A DNA stretch of 64,000 nt from an uncultured Corynebacterium sp. (GTDB lineage: Bacteria; Actinomycetota; Actinomycetes; Mycobacteriales; Mycobacteriaceae): NCBI RefSeq assembly GCF_946998835.1, contig NZ_CAMQAZ010000003.1, forward strand, positions 62,001-126,000, written 5' to 3'. Numbering within the stretch: position 1 is the first letter of the stretch; the number at the start of each line of letters is the position of its first letter. Below are positions 52,229 through 62,100 of the stretch, in pieces. The notes under the pieces were generated by a model that saw only the letters and a program-made list of their open reading frames with translations, had not been told where the DNA came from and ran no database searches. The translations under genes were made by a program, and so were the position numbers.

Positions 52229-53389
52229 TTAGGCAGACTTGCTGCGAATACGGAAGCCAATCACGATGAGGACCAGGCCGAGGATACCGAGAATCCACGG
52301 TGCGACCGTGCCACCAATGGTCAGCGACTTACGTGCTTCCTTAGCACGGTCCATCTGGCGACCCTGGGAGCCCTCGTCCCACTGCGCGGTGTACTTCATC
52401 GCAGTACGGTTCTGCTCCTTGGCCTCCTTCTCGCGGCCAGACTGGGAAGCAATCTCCTCAGCTTCCTTATCGTCCTTGGCGTAGTACATGAACATCTCTT
52501 CAGTACCGTTGACAATCACACCGGAGGTCGGCTCGACGCGAACGGTACGGACGTTGGTGTAGTAACGATCCATCTCGACGTCGTCGTCACCCTCCAGGCC
52601 CCACTTGTGAGCCGGGAAGCTCAGGCGCATGGAAGCCAGCGAGGACTTGTCGGCCTCGGTGAGCTTGCGGCCATCGCGGGTGAAGTGCTCGGTCAGGGAC
52701 TCGTAGAGGTTCTGCGGCGGAATGGTCATGGAGTACTTGTAGACCTTGACACCATCCTGAGTTTCCTCACCGACGAAGTCGATCTCGAAGTTACGCATCG
52801 CCTGCACGTCGAAGTACGGGTAGGACTTCTTCTCAGCGCCGAACGGGAACTGGTACTGAATGCCCGGACGGGTGAACGTCGGCGGCTTGGAGTCCGAACC
52901 ACCCTGCGGTGCGTTAATAGCAACGCTGGAAATCGGGTCATCTACCGGGTACGCAGTGCTGCGGTCGACAGTGATGCGGTCCAGGGTTGCATTGATGAGG
53001 TTCTTCGGCTCTTCGCGGTCATCGCGCAGCAGAGTGGTGCCGACCTGGAGGGTCGCAATCTTGTCATCAGACGGCTCCTCAATCTCCACATGGCGCTTCG
53101 ACTGCATCGGAGTCTGGTCATTGATGAAGCAGTGAATCGGAAGCTCTCGCTTCTCTTCGTCCGACTCTGCCTTACAGCGCGGGTCATTCTTGCGGTTTGG
53201 AGTTGGCTCGTTCTTGCCCAGCTGGCCGGAGTCCAACAGAGTGCCGTCGCGCACCTCCGTGACGGTATCGCTCACAGTGTCAAGCGGAATGACCCGGAGG
53301 CGAGGCACCAGGAAGGTCGGCAGAAGGACGGCAATGACAATCAATGCAGCACCGATAATGATCAGTGCATGTCCGAGAGTTCTCTTCAT
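52229..53389 (-). CDS. DUF3068 family membrane protein (Rv0227c-like)
   Basis: A 386-aa protein with an N-terminal helix (about 8-30) and a C-terminal helix (about 360-382). A large extracytoplasmic domain between them contains the repeated DUF3068 elements: RDGTLLDSGQ, YPVDDPISSVAINAP, and MDRYYTNVRTVRVEPTSGV. Annotated elsewhere as porin PorA-like, but the mycobacterial counterpart Rv0227c is a conserved envelope protein of unknown job. First gene of the minus-strand pair with the Rv0226c-like gene; divergent from the acyltransferase. Confidence 0.87.
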   Translation of the reverse strand: MKRTLGHALIIIGAALIVIAVLLPTFLVPRLRVIPLDTVSDTVTEVRDGTLLDSGQLGKNEPTPNRKNDPRCKAESDEEKRELPIHCFINDQTPMQSKRHVEIEEPSDDKIATLQVGTTLLRDDREEPKNLINATLDRITVDRSTAYPVDDPISSVAINAPQGGSDSKPPTFTRPGIQYQFPFGAEKKSYPYFDVQAMRNFEIDFVGEETQDGVKVYKYSMTIPPQNLYESLTEHFTRDGRKLTEADKSSLASMRLSFPAHKWGLEGDDDVEMDRYYTNVRTVRVEPTSGVIVNGTEEMFMYYAKDDKEAEEIASQSGREKEAKEQNRTAMKYTAQWDEGSQGRQMDRAKEARKSLTIGGTVAPWILGILGLVLIVIGFRIRSKSA

Positions 53390-53584
53390 CAGCGGATAGT
53401 CCTTTAACTGTACGTAACTTTCTGCAGCAAAACCTAGCAGGAAGTTAGGAATCGCGTGGTGCGTTTTCTAAAAATAGCTTGTCGGGAAAACAAAATAAAT
53501 TTAGAAAACCTGCCTGAACAGGAATTATTTCATAATAGAATACAAGTGATTTTACCCATTTCGGTATCCGTGTAAGAAAGTACT

Positions 53585-54829
53585 ATGACGTCCAAGGCAT
53601 CTGAGACAGCCCTCAACGCTATGCCAAACGCGAGGCAGAACTCTACGCTTGGCACTGGGGCGCCCCAGGCCACCACCTTCCGCCCGGGCTTCCTGCCCTC
53701 GCTGGAAGGCTTGCGTGCAGTGGCGTCGATGGGCATCATCGGCACACACGTCGCATTCCAGACCGGGCATGATGTGGGGGCGTTGTGGGAGCGCATTCTC
53801 GGCCGCTTCGACTTCTTCGTGGCCGTCTTCTTCGTACTGTCCGGATTCTTGTTGTGGCGTTCTCACCGCTCGGGCTACGGCGGAATTCCCCGTCGTAAAG
53901 CACCGGCAGACACCGACGGCGGGCGGAAGAAGAGCTGGGCGAAGTACTACAAGAAACGCATCGCGCGAATCATGCCCGCGTACTGGGTACTTGTGCTTAT
54001 TGTGCTCATCGCGCTGCCGGTGGGCAGCGGGGCGGATCTGAAGGTGTGGCTGACAAACCTGACGCTGACGCAGGTGTACTTCTCCGACTCCTTGCACGGT
54101 GGACTAACGCACCTGTGGTCGTTGTCGGTGGAAGTGGCGTTCTACATTTCGCTGCCGCTGTTCGCCATTGGGCTGAGCCGGCTGGATCCACACCGCCAGC
54201 AGGGGCATCGCATAGCGGCAATTTCCCTGCTGGCACTCCTGAGTTTCGGCTGGCCCTACCTGCCGCTGCCGTACCCGGAAGGCGTAAACCCGCATATTCA
54301 GCCAATTGCGTACTTCTCCTGGTTCGCCGTGGGCATGATTCTCGCCGAACTGGAATCACTCCAGGGCGTCGACACCGATGCCGCCCGCGCGAAGGTAGAA
54401 ACCATGCAGCGCTGGGCGCGTCGTCGCCCGTTGTGGCTGGTCATCGCCATCGCTGCGCTGGTGCTGGCTTCCTACCTCGGCCCCGAAGGGCTAGTCGAGC
54501 TCACCAACTGGGAATTCACCCGTCGCCTGCTGTGCGGTCTGGTCTTCGGCGCCGCCATCATCGGCCCCTGGACGCTGGCGCCGGAATCGCGCTTCCTCGA
54601 ACACCCCGTCATGCAGGCGCTGGGGCGCTGGTCCTACGGCATCTTCCTCTGGCACGTGGCGATGCTCTCTATCGCATTCCCGCTGCTGGGAGTGAAGCTA
54701 TTTACCGGCCATCTGCTCAGCGTCACTATTGTCACGGTCGCGCTGTCGATTCCGGTTGCCGCCGCCTCCTACGCGCTCGTCGAGGAACCCGCGCGCCGCT
54801 TCTTCGCACGCAACTGGGTCAACCGCTAA
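53585..54829 (+). CDS. Acyltransferase 3 family protein (TmaT/Rv0228-like)
   Basis: A 414-aa membrane O-acyltransferase with about ten helices. N-terminal FLPSLEGLRAVASMGIIGTH with the catalytic His, then VAVFFVLSGFLLWRS and HLWSLSVEVAFYISLPLF, complete the acyltransferase-3 pattern. In C. glutamicum TmaT acetylates trehalose monomycolate before MmpL export. Position next to a DUF3068 gene and AftD matches. Without mycolates it may acylate another lipid. Convergent with aftD. Confidence 0.88.
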   Translation: MTSKASETALNAMPNARQNSTLGTGAPQATTFRPGFLPSLEGLRAVASMGIIGTHVAFQTGHDVGALWERILGRFDFFVAVFFVLSGFLLWRSHRSGYGGIPRRKAPADTDGGRKKSWAKYYKKRIARIMPAYWVLVLIVLIALPVGSGADLKVWLTNLTLTQVYFSDSLHGGLTHLWSLSVEVAFYISLPLFAIGLSRLDPHRQQGHRIAAISLLALLSFGWPYLPLPYPEGVNPHIQPIAYFSWFAVGMILAELESLQGVDTDAARAKVETMQRWARRRPLWLVIAIAALVLASYLGPEGLVELTNWEFTRRLLCGLVFGAAIIGPWTLAPESRFLEHPVMQALGRWSYGIFLWHVAMLSIAFPLLGVKLFTGHLLSVTIVTVALSIPVAAASYALVEEPARRFFARNWVNR

Positions 54830-54835
54830 CGGCTC

Positions 54836-57800
54836 TTAATCAGCATCGTCGCTAGGGAGCATCGAGCAGCACGCCGCAATGGTCAGCGCCGCTGTCAGCA
54901 GTAGCTGTAGCGGCCAGCCGGCACCGGCGTAGTCATCCTTCGGCCACGGATTCGTCGCAAGCACCAACCCCGCAAGTCCCATCGTCGCAGCGAGCGCCGC
55001 AATCAGTGCGTTTCGCACGTTCAGCCACGGCTTGACGACGCCCCCACGCTTCCGTTCCCAGAAAGCCGCACCAAGGGTAGCGGCAACCACCACGAGGGCA
55101 ACGACCACGCCAGGCCAGCTGGATACCAAGGTCACTGTTGCGGCTGCCGCAATACCAATAGCCGCTCGCGGCAGGTCGTTGCTCAGGGAAGTCCGGGGAA
55201 TCGGGGAGGTGGCAGCGAAGCGTCGCCAAGCAAAGGCGAGCCCCACGGTAACCAGCGCGTACACCGCTGCGAGCGCACCACCTGCGAGGATGCCAGTTCG
55301 CCAGGTCTGCTGTGGCGGGTAGGTCAACTCGGCCGCGCCACCGATGCCAGCCGGAATCATCCAGCCCTGCTGCCAACCGGAGACCGTGACCGGCTTCATG
55401 GCGGCACCGCCGACGCGCAGCTCGTGGCCAGCATTGACAGAAATGGGCAACCAGACGATGCGGTCGTGGTCGCTGGTGTCGATGGGTTTGTCCAGGTCGA
55501 CCGGAGTGACCTGCTGCTGCTCAGCGGAGGGCGCGAAGTAATCGGTCGAGGTAAGTGACACCCAATCGGACTTGGCATCGATGCGCCATGGACCCGGCGA
55601 GAGCTCTACTTCCTCGCCACAGGTCAGCTCGCGGTGATCAGAGCCATCGCCGCGCCGGATGCTGGCCCACGGATCGCGGACGCTGCTTCGGCAGGTATCC
55701 GCGTCGACCTTCACCTTCACCGGATGTGGAACACTAAACAGGCGCACCAGCGTGCCCTCGTGAATCTCCTGGCCGAAGACCCACCGCTGGGCCAGCGCCG
55801 AGGAATTCGGCACAACCGGAATGCGTACCGGTGTGAGATCTTCTGCAACGTCCTGGTCGGACAGCTCGGCCTCCGCATCGGAAGCTGGACTAGTGGCCTC
55901 GAACGCATCAAAATCAGTGTCCTGCTTCGGAACCACCAGGCCCAGCTCGGAAATAGCAAAGCCCACAGGAGCGACCTTCGCGGTAATGCGCACAGAAGTG
56001 GTCTTGCCGCCAGGCAGCGGAATCCGAGTCGTCTCACCCGGGGCCAGCTGCACAGACGTGGAGGCCGTGTCCGTCTGGATACGCAGCTGCACCGGAACGC
56101 GAGCGCCGGTCAGGGTGAGCACCGCATTGTCGGTTGGCTTCTTCCATGACACCTTCACCCACTCAGCCTGGCTCTTACCTGCCGCGGGTTCCCACCACGT
56201 GGAAGTGTCACCGTCGACCATCGCGCTGACGGAGTGATCCGCGGAGGCACCGCCGACGTTGTAGGGCTCAGAGGCCGAAGATGAAACCTCAATTGTGGCG
56301 CGGCCCGTCGCCGTCTGCGTCAAGGGCAGGCCAGCAACGGGGTAGTCCGGTACAAGGTTGCGGACATATGAGTCCTCGTCCTCGGCCAGGATTGCCGACT
56401 CCGCACCGACGACCTCACCGTAATTGCGGCCGCGACGTGCGGGTGTGTCGGTGACAGTACCGGCATCCCCGCCGGCCAGGATGCGTACCGGGGCATCGGA
56501 ATCGACCTCATCAAGCCGCGGAAGCACCTCGGGGCCACCGGCGACCAGTGGCACCTGCGCAGCGTCCACCAACCGTGGTGACATGGCGTGATTGCGCAGC
56601 TCCTTCGGGCCCGCGCCCCAAATCTGGATTGTGGTATGCCCGTCCTTGTCAGGGAATTCCGCCACCTTTTCCATGGTCGGGGAGTCCTGCAGCGTGGAGG
56701 TGATAGCGCGTAGCGAATCAGCCCTTGAAGGCACCCGTAAATCGTGGCGGACCAGCACGTAGCCGATACCGTTGTTACGCAGTGTGGCATCCAGTGCCGG
56801 TACTTCGCGACCCCGAGTCAGCGAATTGCGCAGACCATCGAGGCCACGAATCGCCTCCGGGGGTACCAGCGGCACGGTATCGCGGACGGCCCAGGGGACG
56901 TCGGCGAGCGGCTGGAGCGGCTCGTCACGAGTATTGCCCCACGTCTGGTCTGCAAACGGTGACGAAGGCACAACCAGCGTACGGGTGTCCGTGCCCTGCT
57001 TGTTCAGCCAATCGGCGGCCTCGTGCCAGTAGCCCGGTACCTCGGAAAAGCCGCCCGCCGGGGCGAGGCGGGCACTCCACGCAGGTGCGGTGGCGCTGGC
57101 GATAACTACCAGGACCAGCATCGATGCGATAGCGCGCGGGTGCTTCTCCGGGTGCAGCCACTGCTGCCAGCCTGTCTTTGCTTGTGCGGCGGCTGTTACT
57201 GGAGCCGTGACATCGGCATTTTCGTCATCAGCATCGGCGCTCGCCGGCTCGCCCGCATGCTCCCGCCATGGCCACGGCAGCTGAGCCGTCGCATGGGCGA
57301 AGCCGATAACAAGCGGCAGGCGCACAATAGTGTCGAACTTGTGCAGGTTGCGCAGTGCTGCCAGCGTCGAATCGAGCATCTCGCGAGCCGATTCCCACAC
57401 CAGTCCGAAGGGCTCCGTCCAGGCCGCCATGATGACAAGGCCGATGAGCATCATCATCAGCCACATCTGGCGCAGCGGCAGCGAACGCATGACCAGGCCA
57501 AACATCCCAATCGCTGCCACCGCCATAGTGGCGTAGATCAGAATCGGTTCGGCGACCAGCGCATTTCCGCCCACGCGCTCGAAAGAGACAAACGGTGTCC
57601 ACGAGGTCGTGCCGCGGAGTGTCTCGCCGAGACTCAGCCAACGAGTAGTCACACCGGAGGACTCGATGTAGTCCGTAAACGGTGGTGAGTACTTGCCCAG
57701 CAGTAGTAGCGGCACGATCCACCACATGCTGACCGCCGCACACGCGGCCAGCCAACCCCCGAGCATCGCCCATGCGCGCCCACGGCGAGGCCCCGTAAAG

Positions 57801-58441
57801 GCGAAGAAGAGCAGCATCAGCCCAGCGGGAATACAGGCCGCGGCCGTACTGACCGCATTGACCGCGCCCGTGCACAACACCGCCAGACCGGAAAGCAACA
57901 CCGCGCGGGCAGTCGCACGCCAGGGCAATTCGTCGCGCCGGGCGGCAACCCGCAGTAGCGGGAGCAGAATCCACGGCGCCAGCGCTACCGGCCAGGCCTC
58001 GGACGAAATCGCACCCAAAGTCGTAATTACGCGCGGCGACAACGCATACAACATGGCCGCCAGTACGCGAGAGGTATGCGTGCCGACGCCGATAGCTTCG
58101 GCCACCCGGTATGCGCCGGTGAAAGCAAGACAGAGAGTGAGACTCCACCACAGCGCCTGGATGAACCAGCCGGGCGCTAATACGTCTGGCAGTAAACTGA
58201 ACAGGGCGAAGAATGCGCCCTGTGGAAAGAGGTAGCCATAAGCCTGATTCTGGAGTTGCCCCAGTGGCATGGTGTCTGACCACATGTTGAGCGATGCGGA
58301 TAAGAACCCGATGGGGTTTTCCGTCAGGTCGTGCTTGGTGTCAGCGACCGTTTTGCCGGGGGACTGGATGAATGCCAGCAGGCACAGCAAAGCCCACCAA
58401 GGTGCAAGCACGCGCTTACGCGCTCGAACAGAGGTGGGCAT
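54836..58441 (-). CDS. aftD: Alpha-(1->3)-arabinofuranosyltransferase AftD
   Basis: Large GT-C glycosyltransferase for arabinan branching. The 1201-aa protein has about ten helices in the N-terminal half with the catalytic loop DTKHDLTENP near residue 35. A large periplasmic region follows, including an F5/8 type C-like carbohydrate-binding domain (VSAMVDGDTSTWWEPAAGKS), and three or four terminal helices. Length is in the family range, at the short end relative to mycobacterial AftD (about 1400). Followed on the same strand by nothing close; preceded by the small DUF2613 gene, as in mycobacteria (Rv0236A). Confidence 0.92.
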   Translation of the reverse strand: MPTSVRARKRVLAPWWALLCLLAFIQSPGKTVADTKHDLTENPIGFLSASLNMWSDTMPLGQLQNQAYGYLFPQGAFFALFSLLPDVLAPGWFIQALWWSLTLCLAFTGAYRVAEAIGVGTHTSRVLAAMLYALSPRVITTLGAISSEAWPVALAPWILLPLLRVAARRDELPWRATARAVLLSGLAVLCTGAVNAVSTAAACIPAGLMLLFFAFTGPRRGRAWAMLGGWLAACAAVSMWWIVPLLLLGKYSPPFTDYIESSGVTTRWLSLGETLRGTTSWTPFVSFERVGGNALVAEPILIYATMAVAAIGMFGLVMRSLPLRQMWLMMMLIGLVIMAAWTEPFGLVWESAREMLDSTLAALRNLHKFDTIVRLPLVIGFAHATAQLPWPWREHAGEPASADADDENADVTAPVTAAAQAKTGWQQWLHPEKHPRAIASMLVLVVIASATAPAWSARLAPAGGFSEVPGYWHEAADWLNKQGTDTRTLVVPSSPFADQTWGNTRDEPLQPLADVPWAVRDTVPLVPPEAIRGLDGLRNSLTRGREVPALDATLRNNGIGYVLVRHDLRVPSRADSLRAITSTLQDSPTMEKVAEFPDKDGHTTIQIWGAGPKELRNHAMSPRLVDAAQVPLVAGGPEVLPRLDEVDSDAPVRILAGGDAGTVTDTPARRGRNYGEVVGAESAILAEDEDSYVRNLVPDYPVAGLPLTQTATGRATIEVSSSASEPYNVGGASADHSVSAMVDGDTSTWWEPAAGKSQAEWVKVSWKKPTDNAVLTLTGARVPVQLRIQTDTASTSVQLAPGETTRIPLPGGKTTSVRITAKVAPVGFAISELGLVVPKQDTDFDAFEATSPASDAEAELSDQDVAEDLTPVRIPVVPNSSALAQRWVFGQEIHEGTLVRLFSVPHPVKVKVDADTCRSSVRDPWASIRRGDGSDHRELTCGEEVELSPGPWRIDAKSDWVSLTSTDYFAPSAEQQQVTPVDLDKPIDTSDHDRIVWLPISVNAGHELRVGGAAMKPVTVSGWQQGWMIPAGIGGAAELTYPPQQTWRTGILAGGALAAVYALVTVGLAFAWRRFAATSPIPRTSLSNDLPRAAIGIAAAATVTLVSSWPGVVVALVVVAATLGAAFWERKRGGVVKPWLNVRNALIAALAATMGLAGLVLATNPWPKDDYAGAGWPLQLLLTAALTIAACCSMLPSDDAD

Positions 58442-58470
58442 AGTTTTAAAGGAGCGGGAGCGTTAAAAGT

Positions 58471-58665
58471 TTAACGCTGACCGTATTCGACACCGCCAAG
58501 CAGGGCATCATCAGTGGAAACAGCCTTGGCTTCCGGAATTCGGTCTTCGGTCAGAGCCTGGCCGATGCCGAAGATAGCGGCACCACCGAGAAGGGCGCCA
58601 ATCAGCGCCGAGGCCAAGGCCGGACCAACGCTACGACGCTGCTCGGAATCAGTTTCGTATGCCAT
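58471..58665 (-). CDS. Small membrane protein (DUF2613, Rv0236A-like)
   Basis: A 64-aa protein with one hydrophobic helix (about 14-37; ALASALIGALLGGAAIFGIG). C-terminus is short and extracytoplasmic. It directly precedes aftD on the minus strand (29 bp), the conserved arrangement. Function is unknown; it may be an AftD accessory. ATG follows GAGGAGTCCTCAAC. Confidence 0.85.
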   Translation of the reverse strand: MAYETDSEQRRSVGPALASALIGALLGGAAIFGIGQALTEDRIPEAKAVSTDDALLGGVEYGQR

Positions 58666-58864
58666 GTTGAGGACTCCTCGTGTGCATTAAGTCAGTACTT
58701 TTTATAAAACTACACTCTGTGACAGCTGTAAACCAGTGGAACAGCTGGGAATTCTCTCCCTGCTGTGAATTGTGGGCAATTCCAGCAGCCATTGAGTTTT
58801 CTTAGTTGAGTAGAGTAGTCCATTTTCTATCAGCTAAGTAAGTTTTTGAAAATTTTCTGGAAAA

Positions 58865-59344
58865 TTATTCCTTTTCCCCCGGAACGACAAGGACCGGACG
58901 GCCAGCATTCTTCAGCAATGCATCCGAGGTCGAGGCTGTAAATAGTCCACGCAAACCAGTGACACCACGAGTGCCGGAGATAATCACGCCAGCATCGAGG
59001 TCGTGAGCTGCATCGACAATGGCCGACCAGATAGTAGTTTCGGTCTCCACCAGGTATGGCTCCGCGACGAAGCCGGCCTCAGCGGCAATCTGAACACCCT
59101 CACGGCAAATGCGGACGGCCTCGTCATGAGCCGGATCGCCGTCTTCAGTGGTGGCATCCCAATCAGGCTGCATCATGCCCGAGGCGCCAGCAGTTCGCGC
59201 CGCGGCACGCTGCAGCGGCTCCCACGCAGTCAGAATGTAGGCAGTTTTGACGCTCAGCAACTTTCCGGCGTACGCCAGTGCTCGCTTCGCTTCGTCGGAG
59301 CCGTCATAGGCAATGAGCATGGAATCGGAAATCGGTTCAACCAT
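58865..59344 (-). CDS. Universal stress protein
   Basis: A 159-aa UspA-fold protein: MLIAYDGSDEAKRALAYAGK at the start and an ATP-binding-type loop GTRGVTGLRGLFTAST at the end. The usual G-x2-G-x9-G(S/T) pattern is present but with Ala in place of the last Gly. Single-domain and cytoplasmic. Possible start Met at residue 9 (MLIAYDG); I keep the longer form after AAGGATTGAAC. Monocistronic. Target and signal unknown. Confidence 0.9.
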   Translation of the reverse strand: MVEPISDSMLIAYDGSDEAKRALAYAGKLLSVKTAYILTAWEPLQRAAARTAGASGMMQPDWDATTEDGDPAHDEAVRICREGVQIAAEAGFVAEPYLVETETTIWSAIVDAAHDLDAGVIISGTRGVTGLRGLFTASTSDALLKNAGRPVLVVPGEKE

Positions 59345-59542
59345 TTTCAGTTCAATCCTTACGTCACAGATAGCCGAAAAACTTGCAATAGATAAAGAAA
59401 AAGAGATGTCGCTGTAGTCCAGGATAGGACAACAGCGGCATTCAGCACGTCAGTTTTTCAAGCCACTGCCAACCAGCGGTGGCGAACCGGCGGGTTGAAT
59501 CGGCTAGAGGGGCTCTAACGGTAAGCGGTAACGTCCACTGTT

Positions 59543-60874
59543 ATGGCAACAGAAGAAAAACCGGGGCAATCACAACCACAAGCTACTGGAGCAAAGAAGA
59601 ATGCCATTGTGCTCAGTGTTCCCATGCTTGCGCTTGCCGTAATTGTTGCGGCATTGAACCTGCGCCCGAGTATCGCGTCAATCGGCCCGGTGCTCGATCA
59701 GCTCCTTTCCGACCTTGGCGCATCCTCCGCCTTCGGTGGTCTGATTACAGCCATTCCTGGGCTCGCGTTTTTCGCGATTGGGCTGTCCGCGGTGTCCGTC
59801 GGCAAGCGGATGGGTTTAAGTGGCGCGCTCACGGTTTCTGCCGTGTTGCTATTCGTCGGCCTCGCGGCACGTCCGTGGGTGAGTAGTATCTGGCTATTCC
59901 TGTTGTTTACCGCATTGTCAGTTGCGGGCATTGCGCTGGGAAATGTGCTGCTACCTGCGTGGATTAAGGTGCACGGTGGCCGCCATGCGGTCGTGCTGAT
60001 GATGCTGTACTCCAGCATGCTCGCCCTCGGCGGTGGTCTGGGCCCGGCGACGGCATTTTTAATCAGCGATTCACCTGAAACACCCGCCGGCGGCGTCGAC
60101 ATGTGGCGCTGGGCGATTGCCGCATGGGCAATCACCGCTTTTGTGCAGCTCGTCGTGTGGGTGCCGCTGCGTGCGCGCATCGGATTCGATTACCCGAAGG
60201 CGCCGGTCAGCACCTCGGCAAGCACGCCAATCTGGAAGTCGCCGACAGCCATTGCGCTGGCGGTTTTCTTCGGCGTGCAGTCGATGAACGCCTACGTGCT
60301 CATGGGGTGGATGCCGAAAATGCTTATCGACGCTGGCATCAGCGTCAGCGTAGCCACCGCAGCATCCATGCTCGTCCAGGGGCTGGGCATCATTGGTGGT
60401 CTGCTGATGCCGCCGCTGATTGCGCGGCTGCGCACCATGTCCTACGTCGCCTTTGGTCTCGGCTGCCTTTTCTTCCTCGGCTATATGTTGATGATTCTGA
60501 TTGACCAGCGGGGAGCAGCAGCAACTGGGGCGGGATACGCAATCGGTGCTGCGTTCCTGCTGGGAGTCGGTGGTTTTTGTTTTCCCATGGCCATCGCACT
60601 GATTCCAGCTCGCACGCGCAGCCATGAGCTGACCGCGCGACTGTCCGGCTTCGTCCAGCCAATCGGCTACATTTTCTCCGCAGTCGGCCCCTTCCTGGTA
60701 GGTGTGGCCGCCGGAACCACGGAAACGTGGACACCGATTCTGGTCGTACTGCTTGGCACCACGGTCGTGCTAGCAGTACTTGGGCTGATTATCGGCCGGC
60801 CAACATTCATTGATGATGAACTGGCTGACCGCGGTATCGGAGAAAAGAAGTCGGGGCGCATTCAGCTCGACTGA
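59543..60874 (+). CDS. MFS transporter, CynX/NimT type
   Basis: A 443-aa twelve-helix MFS protein. Helix 1 LNLRPSIASIGPVLDQLL, the loop AFFAIGLSAVSVGKRMG and the middle GVQSMNAYVLMGWMPKML are typical of the CynX/NimT group (cyanate or nitroimidazole-type exporters). Stands before a two-component system, 56 bp away, in the same direction, so it may be part of that operon. Substrate is unknown. Confidence 0.88.
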   Translation: MATEEKPGQSQPQATGAKKNAIVLSVPMLALAVIVAALNLRPSIASIGPVLDQLLSDLGASSAFGGLITAIPGLAFFAIGLSAVSVGKRMGLSGALTVSAVLLFVGLAARPWVSSIWLFLLFTALSVAGIALGNVLLPAWIKVHGGRHAVVLMMLYSSMLALGGGLGPATAFLISDSPETPAGGVDMWRWAIAAWAITAFVQLVVWVPLRARIGFDYPKAPVSTSASTPIWKSPTAIALAVFFGVQSMNAYVLMGWMPKMLIDAGISVSVATAASMLVQGLGIIGGLLMPPLIARLRTMSYVAFGLGCLFFLGYMLMILIDQRGAAATGAGYAIGAAFLLGVGGFCFPMAIALIPARTRSHELTARLSGFVQPIGYIFSAVGPFLVGVAAGTTETWTPILVVLLGTTVVLAVLGLIIGRPTFIDDELADRGIGEKKSGRIQLD

Positions 60875-60930
60875 ATATAGGGGAGTTAGCTCCACTGTTT
60901 TTAGACGCGGGCCAATTTAGCTTTGAAACT

Positions 60931-62100
60931 ATGACAAAGAAAAAGAATTTAATCGCGCTGGCCTGGAGTTTTATCCTCGGCCTGCTGTTCATTCCCGGGC
61001 TGATTGTCTCTGTTGTGCTCCTGCCATGGATTCCCTTCACCAGCCGCGGTGCCGACTGGCTTTCCCGCTGGGCAGCATCGTGGTCCGGCACTCCAATCCC
61101 CAATCGTGTGACAAATCGCTGGTTCGACATCCGCAACTTCGTCAACCTGCTCGTCCAGTTGGTCATTGGCTTCGTCACCTTCACAGCATGGGTCGGTGGC
61201 GGCGGCGCGGTCGGAGTGCTGGCGGTTAGCCCATTCCTGGTTGACGAAATGCAGTTTTTCAGCTGGACTCTGACAGACCCAACACAGAAAATCATCGTCT
61301 CCTGGATCTTCGGCATCCTCTTCCTGGCGCTGACCATTGCCATCAACCTCGGTGCCGGCCTACTGTCCATCTGGCTCTCCCACGCCATCCTCGCACCCTC
61401 CAGTGAGGAAGTCACTCAGTCTCGTGATGTGCTCATCGACTCGTTTTCCGGTGAGCGCCGACGCATCGAACGTGAGCTTCACGACGGCCCTCAGCAACAT
61501 CTGACCGCCCTGAAGCTCAACATCGCCGCTGCTCGCATGGGTAAGACTGAGGAAGAAGTGACCGAGGCGCTCACCGCCGCCGATAACAATGCAACGCAAG
61601 CACTTGCGCAGTTGCGCTCGGTGGTGCTTGGCATTGCTCCGCCGGTACTGTTTGAAAACGGTCTGGTGGCAGCAGTGGAGGAACTGGCCGCGCACTCCGG
61701 AATGCAGGTGTCCGTCCGTGAAGATGGCGTCTCCGACTTCGGCCCGCTCGATGAGACCACAGCGTTGCTGGCGTACCACTGTGCAGCGGAAGGGTTGACC
61801 AATGCCACCAAACATGGTCACGCCGACAGCGCCGAGATCACTCTTGCGGTTCAGGCTCCAAAGAAGGCGCTCGTGTCCCATCTCGGTACGCTTACGGTCA
61901 CCGTGCGCGACAATGGCGTAGGCCTGGAAGCACCATCGGGGGCGGACGCTGTAGACGTCGTAAAGCATGGCACCGGAACCGGCATTGCGGGCCTGCGGGA
62001 ACGGGCGGCAGCGCTCGGTGGCACCGTGTCGCTCACCAACGCCGACGGTGGTGCCGAATTGCGGTTGGAACTGCCCGTTCGCCAAGGAAGGACACGATGA
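60931..62100 (+). CDS. Sensor histidine kinase (NarL-type partner)
   Basis: A 389-aa membrane kinase. Three to four helices (about 5-150) with a short outer loop lead to a HisKA_3 dimerisation helix with phosphoacceptor His184 (RRIERELHDGPQQHL). The HATPase_c domain follows, with NATKHGHAD (N box) and VRDNGVGL and GTGIAGLRERAAALGG. Its stop overlaps the response regulator start by ATGA. No sensor domain beyond the membrane part, so it likely senses an envelope signal. Confidence 0.92.
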   Translation: MTKKKNLIALAWSFILGLLFIPGLIVSVVLLPWIPFTSRGADWLSRWAASWSGTPIPNRVTNRWFDIRNFVNLLVQLVIGFVTFTAWVGGGGAVGVLAVSPFLVDEMQFFSWTLTDPTQKIIVSWIFGILFLALTIAINLGAGLLSIWLSHAILAPSSEEVTQSRDVLIDSFSGERRRIERELHDGPQQHLTALKLNIAAARMGKTEEEVTEALTAADNNATQALAQLRSVVLGIAPPVLFENGLVAAVEELAAHSGMQVSVREDGVSDFGPLDETTALLAYHCAAEGLTNATKHGHADSAEITLAVQAPKKALVSHLGTLTVTVRDNGVGLEAPSGADAVDVVKHGTGTGIAGLRERAAALGGTVSLTNADGGAELRLELPVRQGRTR

